DNA of 64,000 nt from Lachnospiraceae bacterium (GTDB lineage Bacteria; Bacillota; Clostridia; Lachnospirales; Lachnospiraceae): contig JAQYAV010000041.1 in NCBI GenBank assembly GCA_029338675.1, positions 1 through 64,000 on the forward strand, given 5' to 3'. Both the position numbers and the translations under genes were made by a program. The number at the start of each line of letters is the position of its first letter. Position 1 is the stretch's first letter. The notes under the pieces are model-generated. The model was not told where the DNA came from. It saw only the letters and a program-made list of their open reading frames with translations, and made no database searches. Shown here in pieces: positions 51,396-59,555 of this stretch.

Positions 51396-51425
51396 GACGG
51401 AAAGCAATTTAATATTGCTTTCCGT
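51396..51425 (-). terminator. Terminator of tRNA-Leu
   Basis: Stem of GACGGAAAGCAAT with its complement, short loop, and TTTTGTTTT on the minus strand. It starts 9 bases after the end of the tRNA gene. Confidence 0.8.
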
Positions 51426-51433
51426 CAATAAAT

Positions 51434-51516
51434 GCAGCTGATGGGACTTGAACCCACACCCACATAAATGGACATGAACCTGAATCATGCGCGTATGCCA
51501 ATTCCGCCACAGCTGC
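51434..51516 (-). tRNA. tRNA-Leu (anticodon CAG)
   Basis: An 83-base class II tRNA on the minus strand, without an encoded CCA. Acceptor arm GCAGCTG pairs with CAGCTGC; D-arm GCGGAATTGGCATACGC; anticodon stem CATGA/TCATG with loop TTCAGGT, giving anticodon CAG (decodes CUG); the long variable arm has the ATTTATGTGGGTG region; TPsiC loop is GTTCAAGTC. The leucine identity follows from the class II arm and the anticodon. It is a single gene with its own promoter (51531-51559) and terminator. Confidence 0.95.
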
Positions 51517-51519
51517 GTA

Positions 51520-51570
51520 TTACACTCAAGATAATATCATCTGGATATAACCTTGTCAATTGAGTGTAAT
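51520..51570. promoter_or_regulatory. tRNA-Leu promoter flanked by a 10-bp inverted repeat
   Basis: On the minus strand TTGACA (51554-51559) and TATTAT (51531-51536) have a 17-bp spacer. Perfect arms ATTACACTCA (51520-51529) and TGAGTGTAAT (51561-51570) enclose the promoter, so one arm overlaps the start point and the other lies upstream of the -35. Confidence 0.65.
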
Positions 51571-51640
51571 TATCTATATTTTCAAAATATATTGTCTATA
51601 TCTTTCAAACCGATAAGCATCTATAGTATTCAAGCACAAT

Positions 51641-52741
51641 TTACTGTGCATCAGTGTTAGTTGCAGGAACACCCTTACCCTTCTCAAGTAGAATATCATA
51701 TACCTTTTCTGAAAGTGCGAAATATACAAAATCTTTATTATTGTACTGCTCATTAAGCTGCTTTTCTGTATATCCAGTTTCTTTCATTACCTTCTTCTTA
51801 ATAGCTTCAACATCTTCTTTAGTAACAGTAAGATTTTCCTTCTTAGCAACTGAACAAATTACAATTTTCTCTTTCATATAAGATTTAGCTTGCTCAGAAA
51901 TGTAATCTCTAAACACCTGTTCTGAAGCCATTCCATAAGTAGTTGTAACATAAGTAGCAAAATCATAGCCTACATTATCTGCTTCCTTCTGAACACGATT
52001 TATTATATCATCAATCATTTCCTGCATATCTTTTTCAGGATATTCTTTAATTGTAACCTCGTCCATCAAAGCTTCCATAACAGCTGACTTATTGTAGCTC
52101 TCATCGCTCTTTGAATAATAATCAACCATCTCTTCCTTAAGCTTTGTTTCGTATTCGTCAACTGATTTTGCATCTGTATATGAAGCAATAAACTCATCAT
52201 TGTATTCTGGAGCATTAACCTTAACAATATAGTTAATTGTTATTGTAAACACAACAGATTCACCAGCTAAATCTTGGTTAGCAGGATATTCCTTTGGAAA
52301 TTTAACTGTAATGTCAAATGTTTCTCCTACCTTATGATTAGCAATCTGCTCTTCCATTCCTTCAATAAATGTTCCTGAGCCGAGTTCAAGATCCTTTCCT
52401 TCACCATTCGAACTACCACCTTCGAACTCCTCGCCATTATGCTTACCTACAAAATCAATATTAACAGTATCTCCCATTACAGCAGTTCCTTCTTTAACCT
52501 GCTCTGTTGTACTATACTGACTAATAAGTCCATCTATCTGACTTTGAACCATTTCATCGTTTACTTCTGTTTTTGTTTCTGTGTACTCTAAGCCCTCGTA
52601 ATCTACAAGTTCACAACACTTAGAATATCTGTCTATCATTCCATCTACATCTACACCAGCAACCTTGCCACATCCGCCTAACATAGTAAGGCTTAAAGTT
52701 AATGCTAATGCGCAACTTACTTTTTTTAATTCCTTTTTCAT
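51641..52741 (-). CDS. Exported trigger-factor-like lipoprotein (FKBP plus TF C-domain), copy 1
   Basis: A 366-residue lipoprotein. Signal peptide with lipobox LGGC (Cys24). The FKBP-type peptidyl-prolyl isomerase domain spans about 88-172 (VMGDTVNIDFVGKHNGEEFEGG, GSGTFIEGMEEQIANHKVGETFDI). The rest (about 180-355) matches the trigger factor C-terminal chaperone domain (DEYETKLKEEMVDYYSK, IKEYPEKDMQEMID, KIVICSVAKKENLTVTKEDVE). The N-terminal ribosome-binding domain of normal trigger factor, with its GFRxGxxP motif, is absent. So this is a trigger-factor architecture moved outside the membrane, presumably folding exported proteins. A paralogue lies at 56238-57401; nrdD and nrdG lie between. 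GGAAGGATA precedes the start. Confidence 0.88.
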   Translation of the reverse strand: MKKELKKVSCALALTLSLTMLGGCGKVAGVDVDGMIDRYSKCCELVDYEGLEYTETKTEVNDEMVQSQIDGLISQYSTTEQVKEGTAVMGDTVNIDFVGKHNGEEFEGGSSNGEGKDLELGSGTFIEGMEEQIANHKVGETFDITVKFPKEYPANQDLAGESVVFTITINYIVKVNAPEYNDEFIASYTDAKSVDEYETKLKEEMVDYYSKSDESYNKSAVMEALMDEVTIKEYPEKDMQEMIDDIINRVQKEADNVGYDFATYVTTTYGMASEQVFRDYISEQAKSYMKEKIVICSVAKKENLTVTKEDVEAIKKKVMKETGYTEKQLNEQYNNKDFVYFALSEKVYDILLEKGKGVPATNTDAQ

Positions 52742-52867
52742 TGTATGTATCCTTCCATATTATATAAATTTATAAAAATGTGTTTCCACCTAAACTTTTA
52801 TATCACATTTCCTAGTAAATTGGAAGTTTTTTATTTTTTTTCACATTTTTATCACATTACTCTTCCA

Positions 52868-52900
52868 TTGTGCTCAAAAGTGTGATACTATATATAGTGT
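52868..52900 (+). promoter_or_regulatory. Upstream promoter with NrdR-box-like palindrome
   Basis: TTGTGC (52868-52873), TATATA (52891-52896), 17-bp spacer. The palindrome ATACTATATATAGTGT at 52885-52900 overlaps the -10 and resembles the NrdR box ACACWATATWTTGTGT, the site of the nucleotide-responsive repressor. Confidence 0.5.
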
Positions 52901-52990
52901 CTTGAAGGGCAGCAAAATACAACATTTTTTATATTTTTTTTGCCTTTAGGCGCTTTTTTTACGGCCAAAATGTAAATAAAAATTTACCCA

Positions 52991-53026
52991 AAACACAACA
53001 TTTAGTATGCTGTGTTTATTTTTTTC
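52991..53026 (+). terminator. Intrinsic terminator inside the nrdD leader
   Basis: Stem of 11 bases with one mismatch (AAACACAACAT/ATGCTGTGTTT) around a five-base loop, followed by seven T. If promoter 1 is active, a transcript of about 120 bases would end here. Confidence 0.7.
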
Positions 53027-53045
53027 TATATTTAGTATTTCTCTA

Positions 53046-53074
53046 TTTACAAACAAAAATAAGAGTGCTATAAT
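53046..53074 (+). promoter_or_regulatory. Main promoter of nrdD
   Basis: TTTACA (53046-53051) and perfect TATAAT (53069-53074) with a 17-bp spacer. The start point should lie near 53081, a leader of about 208 bases. A NrdR-box-like palindrome (ACACTATATATATTAT) at 53093-53108 is in the early leader. Confidence 0.65.
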
Positions 53075-53288
53075 ATCAAATCGTAGGGACAAACACTATA
53101 TATATTATTTATTAAGCAAAGCCTACACATTGCTTAATAAAGCGTTTTTTTGCGTCTCTATTAGCATTCGGCTAACGCCCCTTGCAAAATTACGAAAAAA
53201 TGCTACGAACTATCAAATGGTTACTGGCATTTGTTTTTAAATAATACATAAATCTAGCATAGCTAGAAAAAAATTTAGGAGAAGAGAT

Positions 53289-55415
53289 ATGAAAGTTATC
53301 AAAAGGGATGGTCACACCGTAACATATGACCGTGCAAAAATTGTTACTGCAATCAAGAAAGCTAATGCAGAAGTAGAACCTTGTGAGAAGGTATCTGATG
53401 AAAAAATCGAAGAGATAGTATCTGGCATCGAAGCTAAGAATAAGCAGCGTATGCTCGTTGAAGATATTCAGGATATTATCGAGCAAAAGCTTATGGACGA
53501 CAAAAAGTTTATATTAGCAAAAACTTATATTATATACAGATACACAAGAGAGCTTGTCAGAAAAGCTAATACTACTGACGATTCAATTTTAAGCTTAATC
53601 CAAAATCGTAATAAAGATGTTATGGAAGAAAACTCTAATAAGAACGCAACTGTTGCATCTACTCAGCGTGATCTTATTGCTGGCGAGGTATCTAAGGATC
53701 TTACTAAGAGAGTCTTACTTCCAGAGAAGATTTCTAAAGCTCACGAAGAAGGTGTGTTACATTTCCATGATGCTGATTATTTCCTTCAGCCTATATTCAA
53801 CTGTTGCCTTATTAACATAGGCGATATGCTTGATAACGGAACAGTTATGAATGGCAAGCTTATTGAAACTCCTAAGAGCTTTCAGGTTGCATGTACTGTA
53901 ATGACTCAGATTATCTCATCTGTAGCAAGTAGTCAGTACGGTGGTCAGTCTGTCGATATTAAGCATTTAGGAAAATATTTAAGATACAGCTTCAACAAAT
54001 ACAAAAATCATCTTGTGGAAGAATACGGCGATAAGATTGACGACGAAATTCTTGATCAAATGGCTAGAGAAAGACTCAACGATGAACTTCGTTCAGGTGT
54101 ACAAACTATTCAGTACCAGATTAATACACTTATGACTACTAATGGTCAGTCTCCTTTTGTTACTCTCTTCCTTAATCTTGATCCAAATGATGAATATATT
54201 GAAGAGAATGCTATTATTGTAGAAGAAATATTAAGACAACGTCTTGAGGGAATCAAAAATGAAAAGGGTGTGTATGTAACTCCTGCATTTCCTAAGTTAA
54301 TATATGTTTTAGACGAGCACAATTGCCTTAAAGGTGGAAAATACGACTATATCACAAAGCTTGCTGTTAAATGTTCTGCAAAGCGTTTATATCCTGATTA
54401 CATTTCAGCTAAGAAGATGCGTGAAAATTACGAAGGAAATGTTTTCTCTTGTATGGGATGTCGTTCTTTCTTATCACCTTGGAAGGACGAAAACGGAAAC
54501 TACAAGTGGGAAGGTCGTTTCAATCAGGGTGTTGTTAGTATTAACCTTCCACAGATTGGTATTATCGCTAAAGGCGATGAAGAGAAATTCTGGAAATTAC
54601 TTGACGAACGTTTAGACCTTTGTTTTGAAGCACTTATGTGCAGACATAATGCACTTTTAGGTGTTACTTCTGATGTAAGCCCTGTACATTGGCAATATGG
54701 TGCAATTGCTAGGCTTAAGAAGGGTGAAAAAATTGACAAGCTTCTTATGGATGGTTACTCAACTATTTCACTTGGATATATCGGTCTTTACGAGCTTACA
54801 ATGCTTATGAAGGGTGTAAGTCATACAGATCCTGTTGGTGAAGAGTTTGCATTAAGGGTTATGAACAAGCTTCGTTCTTCTTGTGAAGAATGGAAGAAGG
54901 AAACTGGACTTGGCTTTGGTTTATATGGTACTCCAGCGGAATCACTTTGTTACAGATTTGCAAGAATTGATCAAGAGCGTTTTGGAACAATTCCTAATGT
55001 TACAGATAAGGGATACTACACTAATTCTTACCACGTTGATGTAAGAGAAAAGATTGATGCATTCAGCAAATTCAGATTTGAAAGTCAATTCCAGACTATC
55101 TCATCTGGTGGTGCAATATCATACGTAGAAATTCCTAATATGAGACACAATCTTGAAGCACTTGAAGAAGTTGTTCGTTTCATCTATGACAACATTCAAT
55201 ATGCTGAATTTAATACAAAATCAGATTTCTGCCACGTTTGCGATTATGATGGTGAAATCATAATCAATGATGATAACGAATGGGAATGCCCACAGTGTGG
55301 TAACAAGGATCATACAAAAATGAATGTTACAAGACGTACTTGTGGTTACCTTGGCGAGAACTTCTGGAATGTTGGTAAAACAAAAGAAATTAAATCAAGA
55401 GTTTTACACCTATAA
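53289..55415 (+). CDS. nrdD: Anaerobic ribonucleoside-triphosphate reductase (NrdD)
   Basis: A 708-residue class III ribonucleotide reductase that makes dNTPs without oxygen, with formate as reductant. The N-terminal ATP-cone (about 1-90, MKVIKRDGHTVTYDRAKIVTAIKKAN) binds ATP or dATP for activity control. The catalytic barrel follows, with a SCMGCRSFLSP segment near residue 388-398. The zinc site is CHVC and CPQC near 645-670. The glycyl radical site is RRTCGYLG near the C terminus, Gly686. AGGAGAAG precedes the ATG. nrdG follows 173 bases later with hairpins between. The upstream leader carries two promoters and two NrdR-like boxes. Confidence 0.98.
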   Translation: MKVIKRDGHTVTYDRAKIVTAIKKANAEVEPCEKVSDEKIEEIVSGIEAKNKQRMLVEDIQDIIEQKLMDDKKFILAKTYIIYRYTRELVRKANTTDDSILSLIQNRNKDVMEENSNKNATVASTQRDLIAGEVSKDLTKRVLLPEKISKAHEEGVLHFHDADYFLQPIFNCCLINIGDMLDNGTVMNGKLIETPKSFQVACTVMTQIISSVASSQYGGQSVDIKHLGKYLRYSFNKYKNHLVEEYGDKIDDEILDQMARERLNDELRSGVQTIQYQINTLMTTNGQSPFVTLFLNLDPNDEYIEENAIIVEEILRQRLEGIKNEKGVYVTPAFPKLIYVLDEHNCLKGGKYDYITKLAVKCSAKRLYPDYISAKKMRENYEGNVFSCMGCRSFLSPWKDENGNYKWEGRFNQGVVSINLPQIGIIAKGDEEKFWKLLDERLDLCFEALMCRHNALLGVTSDVSPVHWQYGAIARLKKGEKIDKLLMDGYSTISLGYIGLYELTMLMKGVSHTDPVGEEFALRVMNKLRSSCEEWKKETGLGFGLYGTPAESLCYRFARIDQERFGTIPNVTDKGYYTNSYHVDVREKIDAFSKFRFESQFQTISSGGAISYVEIPNMRHNLEALEEVVRFIYDNIQYAEFNTKSDFCHVCDYDGEIIINDDNEWECPQCGNKDHTKMNVTRRTCGYLGENFWNVGKTKEIKSRVLHL

Positions 55416-55474
55416 TTTAGCTAGGTTAATCGGGGTTAAATTTAGTCGAAAAAGGGCTAAAAAAATCTGAAAGT

Positions 55475-55510
55475 GTCTGAAAAATTTTTAGGATATTAAA
55501 AAATTTCAGC
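55475..55510 (+). other. Hairpin in the nrdD-nrdG gap
   Basis: CTGAAAAATTTTT and AAAAAATTTCAG form a 12-base stem with an eight-base loop just after nrdD. It lacks a U-tract of its own; it may stabilise the 3' end of the nrdD mRNA. Confidence 0.5.
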
Positions 55511-55527
55511 TCAAAAATAGTCAAATA

Positions 55528-55560
55528 AACAAAACGGAGAATTAATTTCTCCGTTTTGTT
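55528..55560 (+). terminator. Terminator between nrdD and nrdG
   Basis: Thirteen-base arms (AACAAAACGGAGA/TCTCCGTTTTGTT) around a short loop, followed by TTTTAAC. It is strong; nrdG 29 bases downstream must be read through it or start from its own promoter. Confidence 0.75.
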
Positions 55561-55588
55561 TTAACTAATTATTCAAAAGGAGTTTATT

Positions 55589-56125
55589 ATGAACTACGCA
55601 GACATAAAAGAATTTGATGTAGCAAATGGAACTGGTGTCAGAGTTTCCCTATTTGTATCAGGCTGTACTCATCATTGCAAAGGTTGCTTTAACGAAGCTA
55701 CATGGGATTTTAATTACGGCAATCTTTTCACTGATGCTGAAATAGATAAAATCATAAAATCACTTGAGCCTGATTATATTCAAGGTCTTTCGCTATTAGG
55801 TGGCGAACCCTTTGAATATGTGAACCAATTAGGAGTGCTTCCGCTCGTCAAATTAGTAAAAGAAACATATCCAACAAAAAATATATGGTGCTACACAGGC
55901 TATACTTTTGAAAAGGATATATTAGATGATATGGTTAAAAAATGGCCAACAACTAAAGAGCTATTGTCATATATTGATATTCTTGTAGATGGAGAATTTG
56001 TGGAAGAAAAGAAGGATTTATCTATTCGCTTCAGAGGTTCTACAAATCAACGAATCATCGATGTTAAAAGATCCTTATCAGAAGGAACAACTATCCTATG
56101 GAATAACGGAGACTACAACGAATAA
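55589..56125 (+). CDS. nrdG: Anaerobic RNR activating protein (NrdG)
   Basis: A 178-residue radical-SAM enzyme that generates the glycyl radical of NrdD. The cluster motif is CTHHCKGCFN (about residues 26-34, CxxxCxxC), followed by WDFNYG, the SAM-binding GGEP motif as LLGGEPFEY and a later DILVDG. The short length, normal for NrdG (about 150-180), and the position after nrdD make it firm. AAAAGGAG precedes the ATG. It ends before a bidirectional terminator. It requires reduced flavodoxin or ferredoxin, not encoded here. Confidence 0.97.
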   Translation: MNYADIKEFDVANGTGVRVSLFVSGCTHHCKGCFNEATWDFNYGNLFTDAEIDKIIKSLEPDYIQGLSLLGGEPFEYVNQLGVLPLVKLVKETYPTKNIWCYTGYTFEKDILDDMVKKWPTTKELLSYIDILVDGEFVEEKKDLSIRFRGSTNQRIIDVKRSLSEGTTILWNNGDYNE

Positions 56126-56161
56126 TTCAAGTACGCCTTTGCAAGCTTCTGCAAAGTGTAC

Positions 56162-56217
56162 AAAAAAATGGTGTTTAACATTCTACAACCAAGGTTGAGA
56201 TGCTAAACACCATTTTT
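56162..56217. terminator. Bidirectional two-stem terminator after nrdG
   Basis: Outer stem AAATGGTGTTTA/TAAACACCATTT with an inner CAACC-GGTTG hairpin, T-rich on the plus-strand end and A-rich before. It ends nrdG and the converging TF-like gene. Confidence 0.85.
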
Positions 56218-56237
56218 ATATTATCAAAATATTAAAT

Positions 56238-57401
56238 CTACTTTGCAACTGCCTGATCAACAATAAAATCATTTACCTTTTCAGAAATTGTAAAATAAAT
56301 AATATCATCCATAGAATATTGACTTTCCATAGTTTCTCTATCTATTGCATTATTAAGAATAATCTTTTCTTCAATTGCAGTTATCTCTTCCTTTGTAAGA
56401 GTCATGTTCTCTGCCTTAGCAATAGCACAAACAACAATCTTCTGCTTTAAGAAATCTCTAGCTTGCTCATCAAGCTGCTTCTTAAAATCATCTACAGTTT
56501 CAATCTGGAAATATGTTTTAAGAAGTTCCTCTAATGTAATACCTGATGACTTTGCACTTTCCTCATAAGAAGCAACAACTTTCTCAACAAGTTTAGTGAT
56601 TTCCTCCTCTGGATAAGATTCAACCTTTGCATTATCAACTACTAACTGCAATACAGTATTTCTATTTGTATTATCAGCTTCTTCCTGACGAAGCTTCTTT
56701 ATATCTTCTCTTGCCTGTGCTTCATACTCAGCAGTTGTAGAACAATCAGTATTAGAAGCAATAAAAGCATCTGTATATTCAGGCAACTTCTTATCTACAA
56801 TGTAGTTTATTGTAACCTTAAACAAAGCATCTTTTCCTGCTAACTCTTCTACATGATACTCCGTTGGGAAAGTAACATTAACATCAAATGTTTCTCCAAC
56901 CTTATGATTCTCAATCTGCTCTTCCATTCCTTCAATAAATCTCCCTGAACCAAGCACTAAATCAAATCCTGCACCATTAGTAGATCCACCCTGAAATTCA
57001 ACTCCATCGATACTTCCAACATAATCAATGTTTACTGTATCTCCATTCTTAGTAGTTCCTTCCATAATCTTATCTTCAACTGCGAATGTATTACGAAGTG
57101 CCTCTACTCTTTCCTTAACCATATCATCTGTCACTTCTACAGTTTCAGCATTGTACTCAATTTTCTTATATTCGCCAAGAGTACAATATCCTGCCCAATT
57201 ATCTAAAAGCTTTTTATAATCCTCTTCCTTGAATTCTCTTGTTGCATTACTTGCTGTAGAAGCATCTACTCCTGCACTTGCTGTAGCAGTTGTCTCTATA
57301 TTATCCTTCTTGTCGTTATTATCTTTGCCGCATCCACCAAGTAAAGATAGGCTCATTGAAAGCGCAACTACTAATCCTAATTTGTTTAATTTCTTTTTCA
57401 T
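56238..57401 (-). CDS. Exported trigger-factor-like lipoprotein (FKBP plus TF C-domain), copy 2
   Basis: A 387-residue lipoprotein, paralogue of the 51641-52741 gene. Lipobox LGGC (Cys24), then a Ser/Thr/Ala linker of about 30 residues, FKBP domain about 118-202 (GDTVNIDYVGSIDGVEFQGG, GSGRFIEGMEEQIENHKVGE) and a trigger-factor-like C-domain (EYEAQAREDIKKLRQEEAD, SYPEEEITKLVEKVVASYEE, KIVVCAIAKAENMTLTKEEIT). No ribosome-binding N domain. The FKBP core is more similar to copy 1 than the C-domain. Ribosome site AAGGGAG precedes the start. Expected role is folding of exported proteins at the outer face of the membrane; the different linker suggests different client positions. Confidence 0.88.
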   Translation of the reverse strand: MKKKLNKLGLVVALSMSLSLLGGCGKDNNDKKDNIETTATASAGVDASTASNATREFKEEDYKKLLDNWAGYCTLGEYKKIEYNAETVEVTDDMVKERVEALRNTFAVEDKIMEGTTKNGDTVNIDYVGSIDGVEFQGGSTNGAGFDLVLGSGRFIEGMEEQIENHKVGETFDVNVTFPTEYHVEELAGKDALFKVTINYIVDKKLPEYTDAFIASNTDCSTTAEYEAQAREDIKKLRQEEADNTNRNTVLQLVVDNAKVESYPEEEITKLVEKVVASYEESAKSSGITLEELLKTYFQIETVDDFKKQLDEQARDFLKQKIVVCAIAKAENMTLTKEEITAIEEKIILNNAIDRETMESQYSMDDIIYFTISEKVNDFIVDQAVAK

Positions 57402-57594
57402 AACTTACTCCCTTCATTTTGAACACTTATTTTTATATCATACTTCCATAGAAAAATAAAGCTATTTTCTGTGAAAAAAACGTGTTTATTATATGAATTA
57501 TGTTTGAAAACATATAAAAATGTGCTATTATGTTAAAGTAAAAATAAAAAGTATCGATTAGCATTAATGCCAATCTTGAAGAAAGGATATCATT

Positions 57595-58044
57595 ATGGTT
57601 ACAACAATACCTGTAAATATTAAAAAAATAAAACCTAACGCCACTGTTCCAACTTATGGGTCCGCCAATGCAGCTGGCGCTGATTTGTATGCTTGTATTG
57701 ATGATAGCCTTACAATAAATCCAGGCGAAACTATTCTTGTTCCTACAGGTTTAGCTGTTGCCCTTCCTGAAGGGTATGCAGGCTTAATTTATGCCCGTAG
57801 TGGTTTAGCCAGTAAGAAGGGGCTTGCCCCCGCTAACAAAGTAGGTGTAATCGATTCAGATTATCGTGGTGAAGTTATGGTTGCATTACACAATCACTCT
57901 AATGTGCCTGCAACTATAGAGCCTAATGAAAGAGTTGCTCAGCTCGTTATTACTCCATACATTGCTGCTTTATACAATGTTGTTGACGAGCTCGACGAAA
58001 CCGAGCGTGGCGAAGGTGGATTTGGATCTACTGGAACCCATTAA
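57595..58044 (+). CDS. dut: dUTP diphosphatase (Dut)
   Basis: A 149-residue trimeric dUTPase that keeps uracil out of DNA and supplies dUMP for thymidylate. All five motifs are seen: AAGADLYAC, ARSGLASKKGL, VIDSDYRGEV, NERVAQLVI and the C-terminal RGEGGFGSTG loop that closes over the substrate. The length is typical. GAAAGGATATC precedes the ATG. It sits near nrdDG and follows the TF-like gene in opposite direction; a terminator follows at 58068-58101. Confidence 0.97.
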   Translation: MVTTIPVNIKKIKPNATVPTYGSANAAGADLYACIDDSLTINPGETILVPTGLAVALPEGYAGLIYARSGLASKKGLAPANKVGVIDSDYRGEVMVALHNHSNVPATIEPNERVAQLVITPYIAALYNVVDELDETERGEGGFGSTGTH

Positions 58045-58067
58045 CCTTTCATTTATTCTGTCAGTAT

Positions 58068-58101
58068 AGACTTCAACCACCCTTGGTTGAAGTCTTTTTT
58101 A
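58068..58101 (+). terminator. Terminator of dut
   Basis: Perfect 12-base arms (AGACTTCAACCA/TGGTTGAAGTCT) with a four-base loop and six T. mgtE starts 38 bases later and so needs its own promoter or read-through. Confidence 0.88.
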
Positions 58102-58138
58102 CTTTTGTAAGATTTACACACTATACAAGGAGGAAGTC

Positions 58139-59491
58139 ATGGAAGAATTAAAGGATATAATTGACGAATTAGTTAATCTTTTAGATTGTGGCAAAATATA
58201 TTCTGCGAAGGAATGCCTTTCTAATTTAAATGAAGCAGATATAGCTGCCGTATTAGAGGAAATACCACCAAAATATTTAGTAAAAGCATTTAGAATACTC
58301 CCTAAGGGAATTGCTGCAGATACATTTTCATTTTTAGATAGCGATACACAAGAGACATTAATTAAGGCCTTCTCGGATAAAGAGCTTCGTGATGTCATTA
58401 ATGATTTGTTTATGGATGATACAGTTGACTTGCTTGAAGAAATGCCAGCAAGTGTTATCAAAAGAATCTTAAAGCACACTGACCCACAAACAAGACAGAT
58501 TATCAATGAAATTATGAATTACCCAGAAGATAGTGCTGGAAGCATTATGACAACTGAGTATATTAGTCTCAAAAAGAATATGACTGTAGAACAGTCCTTT
58601 GAGCGTATTCGTGCTATAGCTATTGATAAGGAAACAATTTACACTTGCTATGTAACCAACGAACAAAGCGTTCTTCAAGGAATCGTAACTGTCAAAGATT
58701 TATTATTAGCTCAATATACAGATACCATTGGCGACATAATGGAAACAAATATTATTAGCGTTAATACACTTGAAGACAAGGAAAATGTTGTTCATATGTT
58801 TGACAAATATGATTTTCTTGCTATGCCAGTTGTAGATAAAGAAAATAGATTAGTCGGTATTGTAACCTTTGATGATGCCATGGAGGTCTTGCAGGACGAA
58901 AATACAGAGGATATCGAAAAAATGGCTGCCATTATGCCAACAGATAAGCCTTATATGAAGACAAGCGTGTTTGAAACCTTCAAAAAAAGAATTCCTTGGC
59001 TACTTCTTCTTATGATATCTGCAACCTTTACTGGTACTATCATTAAACATTACGAGGATGCACTAGGTACATATGTTGTTTTAACTGCCTTTATTCCAAT
59101 GCTTATGGATACCGCAGGTAACGCTGGAAGTCAGGCATCAGTAACTATCATTCGTGGTCTTTCGCTTAACGAAATCGAATTCAAAGATATATTTAAGATT
59201 CAAGGTAAAGAATTTTTAGTTGCACTATGCTGTGGTACGACTTTAGCATTGGCTAATTTTGTCAAGCTCATAACCTTGGATGGTCTTGCGATGAATATTG
59301 CCTTTGTAGTATGTGGTACTTTACTTTTAGTTGTAATTGTAGCAAAATTCGTAGGCTGTTCTCTACCAATTATTGCCAAGAAGATTGGATTTGACCCTGC
59401 TGTTATGGCAAGTCCTTTCATAACAACTATTGTAGATGCAATATCTCTATTAGTGTATTTCCAGATTGCTTCACACGTACTGGGAATATAA
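58139..59491 (+). CDS. mgtE: Magnesium transporter MgtE
   Basis: A 450-residue Mg2+ channel. The N-domain (about 20-125) has the LLEEMPASVIKRILKHTDPQTRQIIN repeat. Two CBS domains (about 135-255; IGDIMETNIISVN and DKYDFLAMPVVDKENRLVGIVTFDD) sense Mg2+ and, in relatives, ATP. Five membrane helices (about 288-450) carry the conserved TAFIPMLMDTAGNAGSQASVTIIRGL, which lines the pore, and a final VVAKFVGCSLPIIAKKIGFDPAVMASPFITTIVDA. AAGGAGG precedes the start. No M-box riboswitch is visible in the 94-base gap. A strong terminator follows. Confidence 0.97.
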   Translation: MEELKDIIDELVNLLDCGKIYSAKECLSNLNEADIAAVLEEIPPKYLVKAFRILPKGIAADTFSFLDSDTQETLIKAFSDKELRDVINDLFMDDTVDLLEEMPASVIKRILKHTDPQTRQIINEIMNYPEDSAGSIMTTEYISLKKNMTVEQSFERIRAIAIDKETIYTCYVTNEQSVLQGIVTVKDLLLAQYTDTIGDIMETNIISVNTLEDKENVVHMFDKYDFLAMPVVDKENRLVGIVTFDDAMEVLQDENTEDIEKMAAIMPTDKPYMKTSVFETFKKRIPWLLLLMISATFTGTIIKHYEDALGTYVVLTAFIPMLMDTAGNAGSQASVTIIRGLSLNEIEFKDIFKIQGKEFLVALCCGTTLALANFVKLITLDGLAMNIAFVVCGTLLLVVIVAKFVGCSLPIIAKKIGFDPAVMASPFITTIVDAISLLVYFQIASHVLGI

Positions 59492-59497
59492 ATAAAC

Positions 59498-59545
59498 AGG
59501 CAGGATAGAATTTATCCAATACAAATTCTATCCTGCCTATTTATT
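59498..59545. terminator. Bidirectional terminator between mgtE and the foldase gene
   Basis: Sixteen-base perfect arms (AGGCAGGATAGAATTT and complement) with a nine-base loop, T-rich at both ends. It serves both converging genes. Confidence 0.88.
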
Positions 59546-59555
59546 TAAGTATAAA

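Larger units (their letters stand above)
52742..53288 (+). promoter_or_regulatory. 547-bp complex leader region of nrdD
   Basis: A gene-free stretch between the divergent TF-like gene and nrdD. It carries two promoter-like and two terminator-like units in order: promoter 1 (52868-52896), terminator 1 (52991-53026), promoter 2 (53046-53074), hairpin 2 (53111-53151). Two short palindromes of the NrdR-box type (ACACTATATATAGTAT-like) lie at 52885-52900 and 53093-53108. No ORF with a ribosome site is visible. The layout suggests combined transcription and attenuation control of ribonucleotide reduction. Confidence 0.55.

Noticed and set aside
52742..52867. Repeated TATCACA-like motifs upstream of the first TF-like gene as a regulator site
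   Set aside because: Copies are short and irregular in a very AT-rich stretch, so chance occurrence is likely.
58045..58138. M-box magnesium riboswitch before mgtE
   Set aside because: The gap is 94 bases, largely taken by the dut terminator; no M-box core sequence fits.
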